Positions 46,501-52,465 of a stretch of 64,000 bases of DNA are shown piece by piece. Numbering within the stretch: the stretch's first letter is position 1; every line of letters starts with the position of its first letter. The stretch is from positions 28,525,027 through 28,589,026 of the forward strand of contig NC_083646.1 of the NCBI RefSeq assembly GCF_963576545.1, in the 5' to 3' direction. A program made the translations under genes and the position numbers. The stretch is from Limanda limanda (lineage: Eukaryota; Chordata; Actinopteri; Pleuronectiformes; Pleuronectidae). Under the pieces are notes generated by a model. That model saw nothing but the letters and a program-made list of their open reading frames with translations. It did not search any database and was not told the DNA's origin.

Positions 46501-48661
46501 CAACCCGACCCTTGCTTCTCTTCATTGGCTCCCTGGCCATTTTAGGATGATTTTAAGATTTTACTGATCACTTTTGAAGCATGCCAGGGTCTGGCCCCAA
46601 GCTACATCACAGAATTACTGACCCCTTATGTGCCTGCACGAAGCCTTAGATCCTCAGGTGGAGCCCTACTCGCTGTTCCAAATTAAAGGTTGAAAACCAA
46701 AGGTGACTGTGCTTTTGCCATCGGGGCCCCTCGGCTTTGGAACAGCCTACCTGAGGAGATAAGGCTCACAGAGTCAGTGACTTCTTTTAAATCACTTCTT
46801 AAAAACCCAATTTTATAGATCTGCTTTCATGTGATACTGTGATATTATCGTTTTCTTTTCACCTTTTATTTTACTTGTTCACTTATTTTTATCTATTACG
46901 TGTTCAAGTCTTAATTTACTCTTCTTGCTTTGTTATCAAAGCACTTTGATAACTCGGTTTTTAAAAAGTGTTACATAAAAAAAGTTTATAATTATTATTA
47001 TTACAAGTACCAAAAGCTCAGCTCAGATTAAAGTCTTATCTGCTTAACAATCTAACTCTTTACAAGTAGTTTTGCTTGTTTGCTGTTGGTTTACTTGCGT
47101 TTGGTAAATTATGTTTTTTACATTTCTTCAGCTGAGTGATTTCTTTGTCAATAAAGTCAGAAGCACGCTTGGGAGGAGATCCTTTTTTTTCATCCATGAT
47201 TGCCTCCTATTAAAAAGCAGACAGAACAACAGTTAGTGCAGAACAGTAAGCATGTGATCAAAGTAAAAATTAAAAAATATAAGCAAATATTAGTTTTTGA
47301 CATACATCTGGATAATAATTATATTTCTCTCACTAATCATCAAGTATTCAAAGCTGCTGGCAAACGGTCATTCTACCTGGTTAAATCGTAGGTCCTTCAT
47401 TACATCATCTATGATACCCCTGTTCTGCAGAGCACTTAAAAAATCGGCCTCAGACAGAGATTGATGCGATCGCCCTTGATCATCCTTCACATTTTCAGCC
47501 AGCACCTCTCGGATCTTCCCACGTATACCACTCTGATAACCCCAAAAAACACACAAAATACACAGAATTAACACCTAATATTTACGCTGCCTAAACAAAG
47601 GTCACAAGGAGAGATTTCATTGTACCTATACAGGCTTTATAATCATCACCTGCTATAATGAAATCTGATTAAGATGGACTCCTGACCCTCACCATTCAAA
47701 GTTAATCATGAAGCTTTGGCTTTCCACATCTTTGCCCCCCACTTGAGTCTTTTGTTTCTAATGCTCATCCATCTTCACTGTGTTGGAGAGAGTGATTGGG
47801 GGAAAATGTAGCATTACTCTTGTATCCCGAAAATCTTTAAAGAGTTGCCCATCAACAATATTTTTAAACACACTTTTAGATAACTGCATAAATAGGTCTG
47901 TATCAATGAGTTAAAACCATCACATAAATACTTAAACCTGAAGTTGTGGATCCTATCAATGGTAGCATCATCATTTAATTCCAACTGCTAATTCCACAAT
48001 TGTATTTCGGTCTATCTGTATGTGTTATGTGTATTGTAACTGGTCCAGAGAAGTGCAGTGCCAAATTAGGTGCGATTTGGACACATGATATGTGCTCTCC
48101 AAACAGGCAGGTTTAGAACTGCACTAGTTTTTGTACAAATTCATTAGAAGACAATTTTGTAAAAACAAACACAAATAGCTGCTCGATAATGAGCCAATTA
48201 CTGGACAAAATTTAACTGGAAAAGTGAAATATTGCTTTGTTATTCACATACAGGACAATAATATGGTATATCTACCGGGTCCACTCTATTGCATCTTATT
48301 TAACATAGGTGATAGTCTGATCGCTGACACTATGTCAGAGGACATTCTGTGTAGGCCAAACACACCGGCCATTTAAAAGTCATCAGTAGAACACAGAAAG
48401 TATAGTTTAGCATAAACTGGTAGTACTTTGCTGCTGTGGTGAAAACAACAAAGGTAATACTAACATATATCCATGATGAATATATCCCGGCTTGTTTTAG
48501 TAGTGCTATCTCACTGTGTGCACATCAGACAATGAGTAAACAGACATTTATGTTTAATATAACTAACATGAGTGGAAATAACAGCTAACGTTGCTCACCT
48601 TGAGCAGATGGTTGTGAATGATTTGCTTCAGCTCGGAAACTTTCTCTGGAGGCAGAGACAT
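28977..48661 (-). CDS. cep76: Centrosomal protein of 76 kDa
   Basis: Thirteen coding exons on the minus strand: 48,661-48,599; 47,532-47,377; 47,206-47,122; 45,128-44,904; 44,734-44,549; 42,132-42,035; 41,814-41,686; 41,402-41,217; 36,513-36,347; 35,657-35,498; 35,274-35,101; 30,800-30,583; 29,115-28,977. All splice sites are GT-AG with matching phases, giving 661 residues (human CEP76 is about 659). Recognised from collinear identity to human CEP76 from MSLPPEK to the end AVWLMFACKYRSVL. CEP76 is a centriolar protein that limits centriole re-duplication, with CP110 and CDK2 links. The family has C2-like domains (here roughly residues 103-270) and a transglutaminase/peptidase-like fold. Its GDCEDHA (C379) and PHTW (H410) motifs are both present. 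Introns 3, 5, 8, 11 and 12 carry transposon insertions. Confidence 0.96.
29479..29810. mobile_element. Short copy of the TTAA-type element family (cep76 intron 12)
   Basis: Begins ATGGATAGGTCACCC right after TTAA (29,475-29,478), with GAATTCACTCATTATC. It holds the shared interior AAACATGGTGTAAATGA and a diverged right arm GAAACACTTCACCCACTC. Homologous to the copies at 55,416-56,046 and 17,106-21,646. The right limit is approximate. Confidence 0.6.
30583..30800 (-). CDS. cep76: cep76 coding exon 12 (residues 544-616)
   Basis: Encodes DLELATVWDDHLSYLLSSAL, GNEEFQDAVRRAVPDGHTFK and GFPIHF. Very conserved. Confidence 0.95.
30997..31875. mobile_element. hAT-type non-autonomous element (cep76 intron 11)
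   Basis: Starts CAGAGGTGTAAAGTAACG and ends with its inverse (GTACTTTTTACACCTCTG with diverged bases). A perfect 8-bp direct repeat CCCAGGAT flanks it (30,989-30,996 and 31,876-31,883), the hAT target length. Both arms are long and rich in ACTTTTACTT text. No transposase is encoded. Lies in the same orientation-neutral position inside the intron, 196 bp from exon 12. Confidence 0.9.
31934..32504 (+). mobile_element. Harbinger-type non-autonomous element (cep76 intron 11)
   Basis: Starts AGGCCAGCGCATGCTTCTGC and ends with the inverse GCAGAAGCATGCGCCGGCCT. TAA flanks both sides (31,931-31,933 and 32,505-32,507), the 3-bp PIF/Harbinger target. It keeps a start codon and 17 codons (MDQIEEHLADETRNYDH, from 32,190), then a stop. 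These resemble the N-terminus of the Myb-like Harbinger protein, so the copy is a deletion derivative of an autonomous element. Confidence 0.85.
33174..33310. mobile_element. Transposon fragment with GTTCA-rich end
   Basis: Begins CAGTGTTGTGCATGAACGAA, with repeated GAACACGTTCA motifs in both orientations. A similar segment GAACTATGAACGTGAAC lies at 34,517. They may be the two ends of one larger element now split by other insertions; this is not established. Confidence 0.4.
33311..34310 (-). other. Possible solo-LTR-like segments, interrupted by the MITE
   Basis: On the minus strand two stretches look like LTR R/U5 regions: GAATAAAGTTACAC at about 33,354-33,341 and GAAATAAAGTGGCCGC at about 34,132-34,117, each followed by GC-richer text. 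No long direct repeat, primer-binding site or coding region was identified. This is a weak reading. Confidence 0.25.
33400..33655. mobile_element. hAT-type MITE, near-perfect foldback (cep76 intron 11)
   Basis: Starts CATAGATTTATACATAAAGA and ends with its inverse, TATAAATCTATG. A perfect 8-bp repeat CTCCTATC flanks it (33,392-33,399 and 33,656-33,663). The arms pair over most of the 256 bp, including CTAGATGTCTCGT and AAGATGGC-type segments, so the transcript would form a long hairpin. No coding capacity. Confidence 0.9.
34436..34560. mobile_element. Transposon fragment related to the 30,997 element
   Basis: TTAGTTAAGTCTTTCACTC, CACTTTCCACCTGAAAAC and ATGAAATGAACTGAAC match the interior of the hAT-type element at 31,466-31,520. 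The end text GAACTATGAACGTGAAC resembles 33,174-33,310. Confidence 0.5.
35101..35274 (-). CDS. cep76: cep76 coding exon 11 (residues 486-543)
   Basis: Encodes NQSCWKAMSEDALNSVCDPG to MRYLVSEHRK. The centre (residues about 510-530) is serine-rich and less conserved. Confidence 0.94.
35498..35657 (-). CDS. cep76: cep76 coding exon 10 (residues 432-485)
   Basis: Encodes YLHQAIDPEAPPLAPQPKPS, SPYRTVGCIFNHQNFLANCQ and PSDAVELCVFDFQ. YRT-GC-FNHQ is a hallmark of the family. Confidence 0.95.
35770..35862 (+). mobile_element. SINE tail (cep76 intron 9)
   Basis: Reads AACTGTACTGTAAATCGCTT, GAGTGGTCACCAAGAATAA and ends in ACACCATTTACCATT. Same 3' tail as the copies at 21,815 and 23,290. Confidence 0.6.
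36347..36513 (-). CDS. cep76: cep76 coding exon 9 (residues 377-432)
   Basis: Encodes GDCEDHATLLCSLLLGFGLD, AYVCVGTKAKGVPHTWVL and TFWESLTAH. Contains the Cys and His positions (C379, H410) of the transglutaminase-like fold. The transcript just after the donor has a GTT-repeat run. Confidence 0.95.
37545..37580 (+). repeat. Twelve-unit GCT (AGC) trinucleotide repeat in cep76 intron 8
   Basis: Thirty-six uninterrupted bases of GCT. In the cep76 transcript it reads AGC/CAG. Intronic, so not translated; the poly-alanine frame across it is accidental. Confidence 0.9.
37840..38990 (+). mobile_element. L1-like LINE ORF2 fragment (cep76 intron 8)
   Basis: In broken frames: SNKAPGPDRFPSEWYK, PSWREAVI, VLEQDYKPFTHILAKGF, SLDQTGFV, KMSLFADDVLVYVTDPEQL and FWREIHGVLQKVFQ. 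These are the L1-type RT motifs in order. The catalytic FADD is intact (about 38,460-38,475), but there are many stops and shifts. Opposite in orientation to the host gene. No endonuclease part is seen. Confidence 0.8.
39180..40430 (-). mobile_element. LINE reverse transcriptase fragment (cep76 intron 8)
   Basis: The minus strand codes GCTISVSLFALAMNMLMKS, QPPIRAIMGDLTFTTTSV, PGCRWFLQGLEKAITWVRMS and KPAKSRTLVLRKGRV, then in another frame RFHQFEKPVKSLGKIFDYSL. This is a LINE-type RT found in fish and other animals whose clade I cannot name. The usual MDDL box reads MGDL, so the first catalytic aspartate is lost. Same strand as cep76. Confidence 0.7.
40388..40460 (+). mobile_element. hAT terminus fragment
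   Basis: CAGTGGTCACCAACCTTTTT followed by GAGCCCAAGATCAC, a common hAT 5' end. The matching second terminus was not found. Confidence 0.5.
40590..40675 (+). mobile_element. LINE 3'-tail-like fragment
   Basis: CATTGTAAATGAGGGTCTTA, TTCCTCAATG and a tail of AATCAATCAATCACTCAATC resemble the 3' end of an L2-like LINE with a tetranucleotide tail. Short and diverged. Confidence 0.35.
40860..41086. mobile_element. TTAA-type transposon fragment (cep76 intron 8)
   Basis: Ends GGGCATAATATGTCACCT directly before TTAA (41,087-41,090), parallel to the end at 18,077. Interior text such as GGTATTTTGACCAAAATATG recurs in fish genomes from memory. The left end is not resolved. Lies about 125 bp from cep76 exon 8. 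Confidence 0.45.
41217..41402 (-). CDS. cep76: cep76 coding exon 8 (residues 315-376)
   Basis: Encodes DENGVNQPVCSYV to APVVGGGGQEQWCTLMAF and LCRRK, the entry to the transglutaminase-like region. One residue shorter than human in the GGGG loop. Confidence 0.95.
41686..41814 (-). CDS. cep76: cep76 coding exon 7 (residues 272-314)
   Basis: Encodes QSLERKKTAEKERLFLVYAK, QWWREFLEIRPSHQSKMVKI and FAQ. The segment with QWWRE is nearly identical to human. Confidence 0.95.
42035..42132 (-). CDS. cep76: cep76 coding exon 6 (residues 239-271)
   Basis: Encodes SESKVPAGVLTVSLELYPIL to STQ. The acceptor CACTAG follows a long transcript-strand GT run (42,140-42,190) that replaces a usual polypyrimidine tract. 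Confidence 0.93.
42140..42190 (+). repeat. CA-rich microsatellite at the cep76 exon 6 acceptor
   Basis: Mixed CA/CGCA run immediately upstream, in transcript sense, of the exon 6 acceptor (42,133). In the transcript it is GU-rich, so it occupies the place of the polypyrimidine tract. Confidence 0.8.
42248..42310 (+). mobile_element. hAT terminus fragment (cep76 intron 5)
   Basis: CAGTGGTTCCCAGCCTGGGG is the well-known hAT 5' end. The other end was not found. Confidence 0.5.
43301..44515 (+). mobile_element. Tc1-like transposon, internally deleted (cep76 intron 5)
   Basis: Starts CAGTGCATTGCATAAGTATT (then CACCCCCCTTGGAC) and ends with the inverse GTCCAAGGGGGGTGAATAC then TTATGCAAGGCACTG. 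The right flank is TA; the left flank is TG, a mutated TA. Fragments are KELTKQVRDKVVEKYEAG, KVLWSDHAV, LEENLMESAKDLRLGQRFIF, QQDNEHKHTARATMKWFRSK and STDLNKIENLCQDLK. The first D (LWSD) and second D (QQDNEHKH) remain. A deletion joins LWSD to the LFSRYRVTG region, and several frameshifts follow. Confidence 0.9.
44549..44734 (-). CDS. cep76: cep76 coding exon 5 (residues 177-239)
   Basis: Encodes ESNKMADATTLLSVSDPVHL to AVEMMGV, part of the C2-like region. The donor GTGAGG at 44,548 is only 33 bases from the end of a Tc1-like insertion in the intron. Confidence 0.95.
44904..45128 (-). CDS. cep76: cep76 coding exon 4 (residues 102-177)
   Basis: Encodes NIDPSRRYLYLQVLGGKAFL, EHLQEPEPLPGQVCSTFTLY and FRNQRFHSKPVPCACEP, the start of the C2-like region. 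Strongly conserved with the human protein. Confidence 0.95.
   Translation of the reverse strand, partial: PILIHQDVTCICKYLVVRPFWSTSRSLSLYQVKCVQHLHSTCTSATRGFTQSQCPVPVNQTSRRAYSSRFIEME
45960..47005 (+). mobile_element. Jockey/L2-type LINE C-terminal fragment (cep76 intron 3)
   Basis: Broken frames give SWFDSYLLQRTCLVPIGNY, VTCGVQQGSI, LNDINSWMAQNYWQLNNSKS, YARNLGVLFDQSFTFEPQIK, YVPARSLRSSGGALLAVP and GAPRLWNSLPEEIRLTESVT. That is the order of an L2/Jockey-type RT C-terminal half. The tail is an ATT microsatellite (46,990-47,003). The YADD region is missing. Opposite to cep76, ending about 115 bp from the exon 3 donor. Confidence 0.8.
47122..47206 (-). CDS. cep76: cep76 coding exon 3 (residues 74-102)
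   Basis: Acceptor TTTTTAATAG. Encodes EAIMDEKKGSPPKRASDF to TQLKK. The least conserved part of the protein, a charged linker. It leaves one base that pairs with CC of exon 4 to make Ser102. A second in-frame AG three bases inside offers a minor alternative acceptor. Confidence 0.85.
47377..47532 (-). CDS. cep76: cep76 coding exon 2 (residues 22-73)
   Basis: Acceptor TTATCAG, donor CAG before GTAGAA. Encodes SGIRGKIREVLAENV and continues to RGIIDDVMKDLRFNQ. Both sides phase 0. Confidence 0.95.
48599..48661 (-). CDS. cep76: cep76 coding exon 1 (residues 1-21)
   Basis: Starts at ATG 48,661-48,659, with G at -3, and encodes MSLPPEKVSELKQIIHNHLL plus K. It ends AAG before GTGAGC, phase 0. This start matches the human protein start. 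Confidence 0.95.
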
Positions 48662-49000
48662 CACTGCTAAGGACGAACTCTGGCAAGCTTTACAGTCCAG
48701 TGGCTACCGACGTTAGGAGAAGGGCGCTATCAGGAACAATAAACAAACGTGTTTGTCCTTTCTGAGCTATTTATATACACATTTGTTGTCTGTATCTAGG
48801 CCAAGGCACTCGTCTTGCCGTCGGTTTAAACTGTGGCGGAAAAGCTAGTGTAAATATGGCGGTGTCGATGCCTGACTACAGCCTGCGATTAAGTTAAATT
48901 AATGAAACCTGGCCTAGAACACAAAAATATACACTATAAGGAATATCACAATAGTGATATGAGTGTTCATTTGTTGCTTTATATATATTTTACAAGAATT
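48662..49000 (-). promoter_or_regulatory. Putative cep76 promoter and 5' UTR
   Basis: Upstream of the cep76 start codon. Locally more GC-rich than the surroundings, with TATGGCGG-type text near 48,855. No TATA box stands at a fitting distance. The transcription start cannot be placed from sequence alone. Confidence 0.35.
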
Positions 49001-49530
49001 ATTTTCCCTTTTTATTCAGGGATAGTCTTAGACACCTACGTGACGTCTGCGACAACCATAGACGGGCGACAAGGCGACAACCAATACAGGGCCCTATTGT
49101 AGTACAATTTGCAGTTTGTATCAATAGGCCTAACAGGGGTCACTAACTGTCGGACCGCGGTCCGGGTCCGGACCCAGAAGCCGTCCCATACGGACCCGGA
49201 CCTACAGCCAAAACAGAAGGCGCTTCTGTTTTTTAACCGGCGCAGCTTTTGTAGTCATTACGGTAGTGGTTTAGCGGAGCTTCCGTTTTTTCTAACAGGC
49301 GCAGCTTTTGTAGTTATTACGGTGGTGGTTTAGCGGATGAGGAAGCGCATTGACCAATTGCATGCGAGTAAAGCCATCCCATGTGATACTACTCAGCCAA
49401 TCAAGTCTGTGCATTCACGGCGGTAAACATTGCGACGCTGCCGACAGATGACAGAGTTAGAGGCAAGTTAGACACACACGAAAAGACAGTAGAAAGAAAA
49501 GGAAAGATAGCGGTACAGGTAGAGAGAAAC

Positions 49531-50084
49531 AGAGGAGTGAGCCGGAGAAAAGGAGAGAAGCAGGAGTGAGACGGAGAGAAGCAGAGAAGCAGGAGTGAGA
49601 CGGAGAGAAGGAGAGAAGCAGGAGTGAGAAGGAGAGAAGCAGGAGTGAGACGGAGAGAAGCAGGAGTGAGACGGAGAGAAGGAAAGACACAGGAGTGAGA
49701 CGGAGAGAAGGAAAGAAGCAGGAGTGAGACGGAGAAAAGGAAAGAAGCAGGAGTGAGACGGAGAAAAGGAGAGAAGCAGGAGTGAGACGGAGAAAAGGAA
49801 AGAAGCAGGAGTGAGACGGAGAAAAGGAAAGAAGCAGGAGTGAGACGGAGAGAAGGAAAGAAGCATGAGTGAGACGGAGAAAAGGAAAGACACAGGAGTG
49901 AGACGGAGAAAAGGAAAGAAGCAGGAGTGAGACGGAGAAAAGGAAAGAAGCAGGAGTGAGACGGAGAAAAGGAAAGAAGCAGGAGTGAGACGGAGAAAAG
50001 GAAAAAAAACAGGAGCCGGAAAGAAGGAAAAAAAACAGGAGTGAGCCGGAAAGAAGGAGAGAAACAGGAGTGAGCCGGAGAAAA
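49531..50084 (+). repeat. 29-bp minisatellite upstream of the hAT transposase
   Basis: About 19 copies of the motif GAGTGAG, mostly 29 bases apart; the unit reads GGAGAAAAGGAAAGAAGCAG then GAGTGAGAC. A few units are 20 or 21 bases. The plus strand is almost pure purine. Because 29 is not a multiple of three, the minus strand stays open in all three frames and gives a spurious SPSHSCFFPFLRLTPASFLF protein repeat. Confidence 0.9.
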
Positions 50085-50096
50085 CGTAAGATACAC

Positions 50097-51893
50097 ATGT
50101 CGCTCTCCAAAAAAAGAAAAGTGGACAGCGAAAATAGAGCATTCAATCCGGAATGGACAGACTCATTTCTGTTCATTCTTCCCACTGGGAGCACTAAACC
50201 AGTGTGTCTCATATGTTCAGAGACTGTGGCACTTATTAAAAGTGCCAATGTGAAACGCCATTATGAGACAAAACATAAAGGTTTTGAACAAACATACCCA
50301 CCTAAATCTGAAGTGAGATCACAGAAAATAAGTGGTCTCAGAGCCCAATATGACCAGTCCACCAGGATCCTGAGCCACTCATTCACTTGCCAACAACGTG
50401 CTCATGAGTGTTCCCTCAGTGTTGCTTGGATTTTGGGTCAACACAAAAAGCCATTTACCGATGGAGGGGTTATCAAAGAATGCATGAGTGCAGTTGCCGA
50501 AACACTTTTTGACGGAAAACAACAACAAGAGGTTGGTGATAAAATAAAGGAAATACCCATGTCAGCCTCATCTGCCACAAAGAGAAGTGAACTATTAGCT
50601 GAGGATGTTCTAACCCAGCTAGATGAAGCCATGAAGAAGGCACCGTGTGTAGGCTTAGCCGTGGATGAGTCCATTGACGTGTGTGACAGTGCTCAGCTGT
50701 TGGTATATGTCAGGTTTTTCAGCATTGACCAGAAAGTGTTCTGTGAAGACCTGTTAGGTGTCACTCCCCTTCAGACCAGTACAAGAGGTGAAGACATCTA
50801 CCTGGCTGTTAAGGAAATGTTAAAAAAGAGAGGGATACATCCACAAGTGGTTTCAATTACCACAGATGGAGCCCCTGCAATGATAGGGAGAGAGAAAGGA
50901 GCTGTAGCAAGACTGAAAGAGGACAATCCTGAGCTCATAGCTTACCATTGTATTATTCATCAATCTGTCCTCTGCGCCTCCCTGTCAGATGAGCATGCTG
51001 AGGTGATGAACACAATGATGAAAATGATCAATTTTCTCAGGGCATCCTCTTCCTACCAGCATCGCATGCTAAGGGAATTCCTTAGAGAAGTTGATGCCGA
51101 TGCTGATGACCTTTTGCTGCACAATAATGTGAGATGGCTCAGTAAAGGCAGGGTGTTAGAGCGCTTTTGGTCCATCAGAAGGGAAGTTGCAGCTTTCTTG
51201 GCAGAGCTAAGAAGTCAGAAGGCAACACAGTTTTCTCTCTTTTTAGAAAATGAGAAACAGATGGATAATGTGGCATTTTTGGTTGATATCACTTCGCATC
51301 TGAAGGAACTGAATTTGAGGCTACAGGGCAAGGACAATTCAATTTGTGAACTGATGACAGCTGTCCGCTCCTTTCAGAGGAAACTGGAGGTGTTCAAGGA
51401 AGACCTGCAGGGAGACTGTGCACACTTCCCAGCAGTGCAGGAACAGGTTCAGGGACAGAGAGATGTGTCTGCATTTGTTGGCTTTATTGATAAGCTGATT
51501 GTAAACTTCAGCAACTGTTTTGACAGCTTCAGCTTTGGACAGCCGCTCACCATGTTCATTCAGAACCCATTTCTCATCACAGATGTCAGGGGGTTCTCAA
51601 AGGAAGTCACAAAGCACTTTAAATGGGTAAACGCTGGGCCTCTCCAGATGCAATTGGTTGATCTCCAAGCAGATGTGGCCCTGAAAAGGCAGTTTGCAAG
51701 AACTGACCCTTCCACTTTCTGGCTCCAAATGGTCTCAGAGACAGCTTTCTCAGCTCTGAGGAAAGTAGCCCTGCACATCTTGACCATGTTTGGCTCAACA
51801 TACAACTGCGAGGCAGCTTTCTCCACAATGAATATCATATCAAAACTAAATATAGTTCAAGGCTCACTAATGAGCACCTCCAGATGTGTATGA
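50097..51893 (+). CDS. hAT transposase (ZBED5/SCAND3-like), C-terminal frameshift
   Basis: DNA transposase of the hAT superfamily, which cuts and re-inserts its own element in the nucleus. I start at the ATG at 50,097 (MSLSKKRKVDSENRAFNPEW), where similarity to the group begins; an in-frame ATG nine codons earlier is in the minisatellite edge. In order: a basic nuclear-type N-terminus, BED zinc finger (PVCLICSE then VKRHYETKHKGF, about residues 38-66), CVGLAVDESID, SITTDGAPAMIGRE, HNNVRWLSKGRVLERFWSIR, and the dimerisation end TMFGSTYNCEAAFSTMN. All three catalytic acids (VDES, TTDGA, CEAAF) are present. A frameshift near 51,840-51,850 replaces the last ~37 residues; in the other frame the normal end SRLTNEHLQMCMRMALTPF follows to 51,967. 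So it is recent but probably damaged. Confidence 0.9.
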   Translation: MSLSKKRKVDSENRAFNPEWTDSFLFILPTGSTKPVCLICSETVALIKSANVKRHYETKHKGFEQTYPPKSEVRSQKISGLRAQYDQSTRILSHSFTCQQRAHECSLSVAWILGQHKKPFTDGGVIKECMSAVAETLFDGKQQQEVGDKIKEIPMSASSATKRSELLAEDVLTQLDEAMKKAPCVGLAVDESIDVCDSAQLLVYVRFFSIDQKVFCEDLLGVTPLQTSTRGEDIYLAVKEMLKKRGIHPQVVSITTDGAPAMIGREKGAVARLKEDNPELIAYHCIIHQSVLCASLSDEHAEVMNTMMKMINFLRASSSYQHRMLREFLREVDADADDLLLHNNVRWLSKGRVLERFWSIRREVAAFLAELRSQKATQFSLFLENEKQMDNVAFLVDITSHLKELNLRLQGKDNSICELMTAVRSFQRKLEVFKEDLQGDCAHFPAVQEQVQGQRDVSAFVGFIDKLIVNFSNCFDSFSFGQPLTMFIQNPFLITDVRGFSKEVTKHFKWVNAGPLQMQLVDLQADVALKRQFARTDPSTFWLQMVSETAFSALRKVALHILTMFGSTYNCEAAFSTMNIISKLNIVQGSLMSTSRCV

Positions 51894-51967
51894 GAATGGC
51901 CCTGACTCCATTCCGGCCCAGATTTAAAATCCTGGCAGGACAAGCTAGAGCTCAATTCTCTCACTGA
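51850..51967 (+). pseudogene. Frame-shifted C-terminus of the hAT transposase
   Basis: Continues the protein in a second frame: KYSSRLTNEHLQMCMRMALT, PFRPRFKILAGQARAQFSH, stop at 51,965-51,967. These residues close the C-terminal dimerisation domain in relatives. An indel in CAAAACTAAATATAG explains the shift. Confidence 0.8.
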
Positions 51968-52465
51968 GCAAAAAAGTGGGGGAGTGGGATATAGTAAGAG
52001 GGGAAGTCAGTCATTCTAAAACTGTTCAATTGTTATCATCTGTGAAATTGGTTGAGACTGTTAAGTCAAGTTGTGAAACAGAAAAAGGGAAATTCAAGCT
52101 TTTGCTTCCTTAATTTTATTTTTCTGAAGTTAAGCACTTTATTTGCACATTTTTATTTATTATTTATTTATTATTTATTTCGAGATGCAGTCCTACTTTT
52201 ATTTAGTTAATGATATATTCCTGCAATCATACATATATGTTCAGTTCTATGTTACGTGATAATAAATATTGTCAAAAAGTTTTTGAATCGTACTGAATTC
52301 ACTTGATTTGACAGTCAGGTATTGAGTACATGTAGTTGCTGATACAACTACTAGGGTACTTAAATATATATCACACTTAATAGTTAGAAATTATGATCTT
52401 CCGGACCTTTGCTTCAAGAAATTTTCTCAAACTGGACCTCTTTAAATTTTAGTTGAATACCCCTG

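Larger units (their letters stand above)
49134..52465 (+). mobile_element. hAT transposon, complete ends, nearly intact transposase
   Basis: Left end CAGGGGTCACTAACTGTC, right end inverse CAGGGGTATTCAACTAAA (12 of the first 15 bases agree). GCCTATAA follows the right end and GCCTAA precedes the left end, consistent with an 8-bp hAT duplication that lost two bases on the left. Inside are a GC-palindromic 5' region, a 29-bp minisatellite and one long transposase frame. The element occupies most of the interval between cep76 and ptpn2. Confidence 0.85.

Noticed and set aside
49401..50248. Three overlapping minus-strand open frames of 224-263 codons
   Set aside because: They are the minus strand of the 29-bp minisatellite. 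Since 29 is not divisible by three, all frames read the same repeat; there is no conserved domain.
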